Shown piece after piece: positions 1 to 3,394 of a DNA stretch of 5,664 nt. The stretch's first letter is position 1; each line of letters starts with the position of its first letter. The position numbers and the translations under genes are program-made. The notes beneath the pieces were generated by a model. That model was not told the origin of the DNA. It was given only the letters and a program-made list of their open reading frames with translations, and did not search any database. Source of the stretch: Planctomycetota bacterium (GTDB lineage Bacteria > Planctomycetota > Planctomycetia > Planctomycetales > Planctomycetaceae); NCBI GenBank assembly GCA_003669575.1, contig QWOR01000033.1:1-5664 (forward strand), given 5' to 3'.

Positions 1-914
1 GTCGGTCATCTCGTCGTGACTTTTTGAAGTGGTCTGCATTCTTGGCAGCGGGCGCAGCTTTGCCTGCAACGGGATTCGCCTCAACCAACGCTCCTCTCTA
101 CAAGATCTCCCTCGCTGAATGGTCGCTGCACCGGTCTCTCTTTGCCAAGAAGGTTGAGCACCTCGACTTTGCCAAGATCGCCAAAACGGAATTCGGCATC
201 GAAGCCATTGAATACGTGAATCAGTTCTTCAAGGACAAAGCCAAGGACGAAGCATATCTGAGCGAAATGAAGAAGCGGGCCGAAGACAACGGCGTAAAGA
301 GCCTGCTGATCATGTGCGACGGCGAAGGACATCTGGGCGATGCCGACGAAGCCAAACGAATCCAGGCAGTCGACAATCACAAGAAGTGGATCGACGCCGC
401 GCTCTTCCTCGGCTGTCATTCGATCCGGGTCAACGCTGCCAGCCAGGGGACCTACGAAGAGCAGATCGGACGCGCCGCCGACGGACTGGCCCGACTCACT
501 GAGATCGCGGAGAAGTCGAACCTCAGCGTGATCGTCGAGAACCACGGCGGCCTCTCCTCCAACGGGGCCTGGCTGTCGAGCGTGATGAAAAAGGTCAATC
601 ATCCCCACTGCGGCACCTTGCCCGACTTCGGAAACTTCCGCGTCAGCCTCACGGAGATGTACGACCGCTACAAAGGCGTCGAGGAATTGATGCCATTCGC
701 CCATGCTGTCAGCGCGAAGTCACACGAATTTGATGAGCAAGGAAACGAAAAGGACACGGACTACCGCAAGATGATGAAGATCGTCATCGATGCCGGTTAT
801 CGCGGGTTTGTGGGAATTGAATACGAAGGGAAGAATCCCGACGAGTACGCTGGCATCCGGGCCACCCAGAAGCTGCTCGAAACGGTTCGCGGTGAGATGG
901 AAAAGAAGGTCTGA
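1..914 (+). CDS. Tat-exported sugar phosphate isomerase/epimerase-like TIM-barrel protein, 5' partial
   Basis: This is probably a periplasmic sugar isomerase/epimerase-like enzyme of the xylose-isomerase-like TIM-barrel superfamily (AP_endonuc_2 type); the substrate cannot be told. The frame is open to the left edge (first full codon at 3), and codons 3-29 read R-S-S-R-R-D-F-L-K, a twin-arginine signal. The TTG at 24 is therefore the leucine of that motif, not a start, and the true start is outside the window. Numbering from that TTG, features typical of the fold are E63 after the first strands, the R-V-N strand end at 135-137, E172 in V-I-V-E-N-H-G-G, D201 in L-P-D-F-G-N-F, H234 in A-K-S-H-E-F-D and E266 in V-G-I-E-Y-E-G. 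E172, D201, H234 and E266 sit where this family usually places its metal and acid/base residues. The C-terminus is complete, ending K-K-V and TGA at 912-914. The family is known; the specific reaction is not. Confidence 0.9.
   Translation, partial: RSSRRDFLKWSAFLAAGAALPATGFASTNAPLYKISLAEWSLHRSLFAKKVEHLDFAKIAKTEFGIEAIEYVNQFFKDKAKDEAYLSEMKKRAEDNGVKSLLIMCDGEGHLGDADEAKRIQAVDNHKKWIDAALFLGCHSIRVNAASQGTYEEQIGRAADGLARLTEIAEKSNLSVIVENHGGLSSNGAWLSSVMKKVNHPHCGTLPDFGNFRVSLTEMYDRYKGVEELMPFAHAVSAKSHEFDEQGNEKDTDYRKMMKIVIDAGYRGFVGIEYEGKNPDEYAGIRATQKLLETVRGEMEKKV
9..80 (+). other. Twin-arginine (Tat) signal peptide of the isomerase-like protein
   Basis: Codons 9-29 give S-R-R-D-F-L-K, a full match to the Tat consensus S/T-R-R-x-F-L-K. 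They are followed by a weakly hydrophobic stretch rich in A, L and G and a likely signal-peptidase site after T-G-F-A (ending at about base 80). The protein should be folded in the cytoplasm, possibly with its metal, and then exported. The n-region before R-S is outside the window. Confidence 0.88.
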
Positions 915-946
915 GATCAGTCTCTTTTGATTCTGGGCATGTCAAA

Positions 947-975
947 CAAGGCGAGGTGTCTGACACCTCGCCTTG
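947..975. repeat. 29-base palindrome (14-bp arms, 1-base centre)
   Basis: Arm 947-960 reads CAAGGCGAGGTGTC and arm 962-975 reads GACACCTCGCCTTG, with a single T at 961 between them. As RNA or single-stranded DNA it would fold with about 13 paired bases and a three-base C-T-G loop. It lies between the stop of the isomerase gene (914) and the ribosome binding site of the next gene (985-990). No T-run follows either arm, so it is not a classic intrinsic terminator on either strand. The central GTGTC-T-GACAC core resembles palindromes that I recall as dispersed repeats (REP-like) in many bacterial genomes; that is memory, not a search. It could alternatively be a protein-binding site, a processing signal or a factor-assisted terminator. 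Confidence 0.85.
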
Positions 976-984
976 GCCTTCATA

Positions 985-990
985 AAGGAA
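985..990 (+). promoter_or_regulatory. Ribosome binding site that fixes the start of the 81-residue protein
   Basis: AAGGAA lies 8 bases before the ATG at 999. The frame can be extended upstream to a TTG at 927, but that extension would run through the palindrome at 947-975 and has no ribosome binding site. The ATG at 999 is therefore the better start. Confidence 0.75.
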
Positions 991-998
991 ACAACAAA

Positions 999-1244
999 AT
1001 GCAGCCCGGAAACATCGTCGCAGCGGCTGGCCGTATGCAGGAGGCCATGGAACAGTTGCAGATCAAGTGGGGTGCAACCCGCGACCACTGGAACGATAGC
1101 ATGGCCGAACGGTTCGAGGACCAGCGAATCCGCCCGATGCTGGAACAGATTAACACGGCATTACCCGCACTGTCCCAGATGGCTCAGGCGTTGCAACAAG
1201 CTTTGATTCAATGCGGTGAGCCGGGCGAACGCGCGGGGCTGTAG
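999..1244 (+). CDS. Small helical protein of unknown function (81 residues)
   Basis: I do not recognise a named family. The protein has no signal peptide or membrane segment and looks almost wholly helical. A first amphipathic helix runs from about residue 3 to 45 and a second, rich in A, L and Q, from about 47 to 72, with P46 marking the break. Distinctive residues are W24, W31 in H-W-N-D, and F39-E40 in R-F-E-D. The pattern W-x-D followed by F-E and then a proline-broken second helix reminds me of short hypothetical proteins common in planctomycetes, but I cannot confirm this. The size and two-helix shape resemble WXG100 proteins, yet there is no W-x-G in the turn, so I do not call it one. 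It has its own ribosome binding site at 985-990. It is separated from the upstream gene by 84 bases and a palindrome, and converges with the gene at 1338-2495. A cytoplasmic helical-pair or adaptor role is only a guess. Confidence 0.75.
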   Translation: MQPGNIVAAAGRMQEAMEQLQIKWGATRDHWNDSMAERFEDQRIRPMLEQINTALPALSQMAQALQQALIQCGEPGERAGL

Positions 1245-1337
1245 GCGACGCGGACTCACTCCGCGCAAGTCTGGCCCCAGACATCATTCCGCGATCACAG
1301 CTCTGTTGGAGCTTCGCACTCCCGGGTGAGTGTCCAC
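1245..1337. terminator. Convergent intergenic region with small hairpins, possible weak bidirectional terminator
   Basis: Two genes converge here. Perfect short inverted repeats are present: CGCGG/CCGCG (1249-1253 with 1261-1265), GTCTGG/CCAGAC (1269-1274 with 1277-1282), AGCTC/GAGCT (1299-1303 with 1309-1313), and TGAGTG/CACTCA (1327-1332 with 1335-1340), the last overlapping the stop codon of the - strand gene. None is followed by a T-run, so intrinsic termination is not strongly supported. Hairpins that shape the 3' ends or help Rho-dependent termination remain possible. Confidence 0.3.
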
Positions 1338-2495
1338 TCAAGCGGAAGCTGTCTTCTGCCCCGCCAGAATCGCAGCTATAAATCCCAGCAGGTCATACTG
1401 TTCGCGACAGACCTGCTTCCAGATGTCGAGTCGACCCGCCTTCTGACAGAGTTCGGCGAATGACACGCGGGCATCGGTATTCAGATTTGCCAGATACTTC
1501 GCCGCCAAGGTCACTGCGGGCTCCAGCTGGTTCGACCGCATCAACAGGTCAACCAGCACATAGGCCAGGAAAGGCTTGTCTGCCTCGTCGGCCTCCTGAT
1601 CGAGGCGATCCTGGAAATACTGCAGCGCATCCGCACGCCCCTTGTCGAGAAGTACGCGGAAGAACTTCGCATGAGCGGCATAGAAGTCGTCAAACGGCGG
1701 CTCGCCGCCGTACTGCAACTGCGGATCGAGGTGGCTGCCGTATTCGGCCAGCTGCAATGCCATTTCGAGTTCTTCGGCGGGTGGCTCAATCGTGCGGGCA
1801 AACCGAACAACCGAGTTCAGATGCGACACATCGATGTGGTAGTTACCGCCCTCAAAGAGCCAGTCGCGGCCAGTCATCAATTCCCGCAATGAACCGCCAG
1901 GAGGAAGGAAGGCCATGCGTTTCTGGACGCTGCTCTGAACACTCTCGCGCAGATCCTCATACAAGCTGCGAACCATGACTTTGGCGCAGGCCTGCCGCTG
2001 CTCGGGCGAGAGGTTTGCCGTCGCCTGATCGAACGCGGTGATCGTACTGCAGGTGCCGTGTGCCTTGAGCATCATCTGGATGCCCTTGACCGGGTTCACG
2101 CCCTGATAGAGGGCGATCTGCAAAATCTCGTCGACCTTGGAGTATTCCAGAGTGTTGGGCAGGGCATCGATCGCGTCTGCGACGGGCTGTGGCTCGCGGA
2201 TCACCTGATAGTACATCCACGCGGCGGGTAGATCACCATCCTTCAGAAACAACTCACCCGCTTCCCGGGCTGCCGCGATGTAAGCCTCTTCCACTGTTTT
2301 ACGCAAGGAATCGGGCACATCGCTCAATGATGCGGGTTTGATGAGCGGCAGCCCCAGCTCATATTTCCGCTGCATTAACCGCGAATCAAACAGCTTGTGA
2401 TAGTCCTTATCGGTTTTCAGCTGGGTCGCCAATCGCTCAAACAGAGCCTTCGCGTCGCCCGCCGGGACCTGTTGAAGTTCATCAAAGATTTGCAT
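1338..2495 (-). CDS. Conserved-looking soluble helical protein of unknown function (about 385 residues)
   Basis: The function is not recognised. The protein has no signal peptide or membrane segment and reads as a chain of helices, like an alpha-solenoid, though I see no clean TPR consensus. Numbering from the ATG at 2495, striking segments are P-A-G-D-A-K-A-L-F (11-19), Y-H-K-L-F-D-S-R-L-M (32-41), A-W-M-Y-Y (92-96), K-A-H-G-T-C-S-T-I-T (144-153), G-R-D-W-L-F (209-214) followed by Y-H-I-D-V-S-H-L (219-226), and G-G-E-P-P-F-D-D-F-Y (263-272). These look like selected motifs rather than filler. H220, D222 and H225 sit close together and could bind metal, but that is inference. Start choice: the ATG at 2495 has AGGA 10 bases upstream. 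An in-frame ATG at 2531 would add 12 residues but has only a G-run before it, so either is possible. It is divergent from the DksA-like gene across 385 bases and convergent with the small gene at 999-1244. It is probably monocistronic. Confidence 0.85.
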   Translation of the reverse strand: MQIFDELQQVPAGDAKALFERLATQLKTDKDYHKLFDSRLMQRKYELGLPLIKPASLSDVPDSLRKTVEEAYIAAAREAGELFLKDGDLPAAWMYYQVIREPQPVADAIDALPNTLEYSKVDEILQIALYQGVNPVKGIQMMLKAHGTCSTITAFDQATANLSPEQRQACAKVMVRSLYEDLRESVQSSVQKRMAFLPPGGSLRELMTGRDWLFEGGNYHIDVSHLNSVVRFARTIEPPAEELEMALQLAEYGSHLDPQLQYGGEPPFDDFYAAHAKFFRVLLDKGRADALQYFQDRLDQEADEADKPFLAYVLVDLLMRSNQLEPAVTLAAKYLANLNTDARVSFAELCQKAGRLDIWKQVCREQYDLLGFIAAILAGQKTASA

Positions 2496-2534
2496 TGTGC
2501 TTGGTTCCTGAATGTCTTCCCACTTTAGCATAAG

Positions 2535-2542
2535 CCCCCCCC
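2535..2542. repeat. Homopolymer of eight C (G on the - strand)
   Basis: Eight consecutive C on the + strand sit just upstream of the alternative ATG at 2531 of the - strand gene, in the place a ribosome binding site would occupy. Length change could alter translation from that ATG. It may equally be chance, or a sequencing-prone run. Confidence 0.6.
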
Positions 2543-2593
2543 GGGATCATCTCTCGGGACCATGAGTCATTTCGATGCCTCGCGACGATTCAA

Positions 2594-2622
2594 AATCGAT
2601 TCCACACGCCAGCCACGGTCAA
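2594..2622 (-). promoter_or_regulatory. Candidate sigma-70-type promoter for the - strand helical protein
   Basis: On the - strand TTGACC (2622-2617) is followed after 17 bases by TCGATT (2599-2594). The -35 is good; the -10 matches the consensus at only three of six positions. A start near 2587 would give a leader of about 90 bases to the ATG at 2495. It stands back to back with the + strand promoter at 2632-2660. Confidence 0.3.
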
Positions 2623-2637
2623 ATCAACTCATTGACC
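2617..2637. repeat. Inverted repeat joining the two divergent -35 boxes, possible operator
   Basis: GGTCAA (2617-2622) and TTGACC (2632-2637) are exact reverse complements 9 bases apart. Each copy is also the -35 box of one of the two divergent promoter candidates. A dimeric regulator bound here would affect both directions. The symmetry may simply reflect two good -35 boxes back to back. Confidence 0.5.
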
Positions 2638-2660
2638 ACGTTCATGTGTAAGCCTACAAT
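2632..2660 (+). promoter_or_regulatory. Strong sigma-70-type promoter for the DksA-like gene
   Basis: TTGACC (2632-2637), a 17-base spacer and TACAAT (2655-2660) give five of six consensus matches in each box at ideal spacing. The expected transcription start is near 2667, leaving an unusually long untranslated leader of about 214 bases before the ATG at 2881. Confidence 0.55.
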
Positions 2661-2687
2661 GAAGGTGTCGTTTAGCCTGATCACTGT

Positions 2688-2831
2688 TTAACAAACAATC
2701 CGTCGAGCTTCAGTAGACGCCCGCGGCGGTTTTTGACTTGTGCCATCCCCAAACTGTTCTTTCAGTTTCTTCAACGAGGGAGGTGAGTCCAGCAGCAATT
2801 TTCGAATTGCCAATTCCAAATCAGTACTCAC
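2688..2831 (-). CDS. Doubtful small reading frame or gene remnant (47 codons)
   Basis: On the - strand a frame from GTG (2831) to TAA (2690-2688) encodes a basic, helical-looking peptide, with segments such as L-E-L-A-I-R-K-L-L-L-D and S-L-K-K-L-K-E-Q-F-G and ending R-R-I-V-C. A TTG at 2819 has GGTGAG about 7 bases upstream and would give 43 residues. The frame stays open for another 19 codons upstream of the GTG. Against it: no promoter, antisense to the leader of the DksA-like gene, GC at only 20 of 47 third codon positions in a GC-rich window, and no family I recognise. It could be a fragment of a lost gene, a real small protein, or chance. Confidence 0.18.
   Translation of the reverse strand: MSTDLELAIRKLLLDSPPSLKKLKEQFGDGTSQKPPRASTEARRIVC
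2718..2734 (+). terminator. Weak attenuator-like hairpin with T-run in the leader
   Basis: CGCC (2718-2721) pairs with GGCG (2725-2728) across a three-base loop, followed by G and five T (2730-2734). It sits 50-70 bases after the predicted transcription start. The stem is short, so it would be weak on its own. An alternative pairing of CCGTC at 2700-2704 with GGCGG at 2725-2729 is also possible. Confidence 0.2.
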
Positions 2832-2857
2832 CGTAAGATGAGTTATCTGATCGACGA

Positions 2858-2871
2858 GAAATATTTCGGAG
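2858..2871 (+). promoter_or_regulatory. Ribosome binding site of the DksA-like gene, with adjoining palindrome
   Basis: GGAG (2868-2871) lies 9 bases before the ATG at 2881 and supports that start. Directly before it is a perfect 10-base palindrome, GAAATATTTC (2858-2867), too tight to form a hairpin but possible as an operator half-site or simply AT-rich spacer. Confidence 0.6.
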
Positions 2872-2880
2872 AACAGACTT

Positions 2881-3195
2881 ATGGTGGATCACAAAGCAGT
2901 CAGAGCGATCTTGCAGACTCAACTGGACGAACTCCTGGCACGAGCCCAGGAAATCGATGGGGCACTTTGCACCCCGGGCAGTCGTGACTGGGAAGAGAAC
3001 GCCATCGAATCAGAGGACGATGAAGTCCTGACTTCGCTCAGCGACACAACTCGTGGCGAGATCGCCGAAGTTCAATTGGCCATCCATCTGATTGACACTG
3101 GTCGTTACGGCAAATGCACCATCTGCCACAAAGCCATCTTGCCGGAACGACTGGCGGCGATTCCCTATGCAAACCGGTGTATTGATTGCGCATGA
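2881..3195 (+). CDS. DksA/TraR-family C4 zinc-finger protein (104 residues)
   Basis: This is a likely RNA-polymerase secondary-channel regulator of the DksA/TraR type, cytoplasmic. The C-terminal zinc finger is complete: C79-x2-C82-x17-C100-x2-C103, with the family's R-L-A-A-I-P and C-I-D-C sequences. The N-terminal half is a predicted coiled-coil hairpin, with its acidic tip in the P-G-S-R-D-W-E-E-N-A segment (32-41). By an ungapped count back from the first zinc cysteine, D36, E39 and A41 fall on D71, D74 and A76 of E. coli DksA, so the tip motif is D-x-x-E-x-A rather than D-x-x-D-x-A. At 104 residues it is shorter than E. coli DksA (151), lacking N-terminal sequence, and longer than TraR (about 73). 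It has a ribosome binding site at 2868-2871, a promoter at 2632-2660 and a long leader. Family assignment is firm; effect on transcription and ppGpp response are not known. Confidence 0.92.
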   Translation: MVDHKAVRAILQTQLDELLARAQEIDGALCTPGSRDWEENAIESEDDEVLTSLSDTTRGEIAEVQLAIHLIDTGRYGKCTICHKAILPERLAAIPYANRCIDCA

Positions 3196-3242
3196 ACTCA
3201 TCGGTATTTCAAAGTCTCTGAAGAACTCTTCCCGGTGAACTC
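3194..3242 (+). repeat. Three copies of the hexamer GAACTC
   Basis: GAACTC occurs at 3194-3199 (overlapping the stop codon of the DksA-like gene), 3223-3228 and 3237-3242. The rest of the 133-base gap to the dehydrogenase gene shows no convincing promoter and no hairpin with a T-run. The hexamers may be chance. Confidence 0.25.
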
Positions 3243-3315
3243 CCGGACAATCCGCTTGTGACGTATCATCGATAACGCCTCTGAAATGAGCACCTATCGA
3301 GATCGCCGAGGACGC

Positions 3316-3320
3316 GGGAG
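3316..3320 (+). promoter_or_regulatory. Ribosome binding site deciding the start of the dehydrogenase-like gene
   Basis: GGGAG lies 8 bases before the GTG at 3329. An in-frame GTG at 3320 is preceded by GAGGA (3308-3312) and would add three residues. A stop at 3287-3289 closes the frame upstream. No ATG is available in frame, so a GTG start is forced unless translation begins far inside the propeller domain. Confidence 0.6.
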
Positions 3321-3328
3321 TGATCGCT

Positions 3329-3394
3329 GTGAGACAGATCTGGTTTCTGCTCGTTTTCGGACTGCTGTGTCTCGACTCGCCAATATCTGGACAG
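3329..3394 (+). other. Sec signal peptide of the dehydrogenase-like protein
   Basis: The first 22 or so residues have one arginine, then a hydrophobic core (I-W-F-L-L-V-F-G-L-L-C-L), then a polar stretch ending near I-S-G-Q-Q where cleavage is likely. The cysteine at residue 14 is not in a lipobox, because L rather than G, A or S precedes it. Export to the periplasm is therefore favoured over lipoprotein anchoring. Confidence 0.7.

Larger units (their letters stand above)
2661..2880 (+). promoter_or_regulatory. Long structured leader of the DksA-like gene
   Basis: From the likely transcription start to the ATG this stretch carries several self-complementary elements. TGTTT/AAACA occurs at 2685-2697. 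A small GC hairpin at 2718-2728 is followed by five T. A strong Shine-Dalgarno-like run GGGAGGTGA at 2778-2786 has no usable start codon 5-10 bases after it. Part of that run, GGTGAGT (2782-2788), pairs exactly with ACTCACC (2826-2832), and inside this pair sits a second perfect hairpin, GCAATT-TTCG-AATTGC (2795-2810). AGAT/ATCT at 2836-2848 is a further small stem. I recognise no known riboswitch or leader class. A regulatory leader is inference from length plus structure. Confidence 0.35.

Noticed and set aside
24..26. TTG as the start of the isomerase-like gene
   Set aside because: It encodes the leucine of the Tat motif S-R-R-D-F-L-K; the frame is open to the window edge.
81..704. - strand open frame of 207 codons
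   Set aside because: Antisense to the isomerase-like gene, which has recognisable TIM-barrel motifs. The antisense product has no recognisable fold.
927..998. 24-codon N-terminal extension of the small protein from a TTG
   Set aside because: It reads through the 29-base palindrome and has no ribosome binding site, while the ATG at 999 has AAGGAA at 8 bases.
999..1244. WXG100 (type VII secretion substrate) assignment for the small protein
   Set aside because: Size and helical shape fit, but no W-x-G lies in the turn between the helices and no secretion genes are in view.
1460..1978. + strand open frame of 172 codons
   Set aside because: Opposite the helical - strand protein; its product is R-, P- and S-rich low-complexity sequence typical of a shadow frame.
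2562..2651. 29-residue + strand frame starting at ATG 2562
   Set aside because: Short, without a properly spaced ribosome binding site, and overlapping the promoter at 2632-2660.
2838..2992. Short + strand frame starting at ATG 2838
   Set aside because: It overlaps the DksA-like gene out of frame, has no ribosome binding site and ends after about 50 codons.
3359..3373. Lipoprotein signal in the dehydrogenase-like protein
   Set aside because: The only nearby cysteine is preceded by L-L, not by a small residue, so there is no lipobox.
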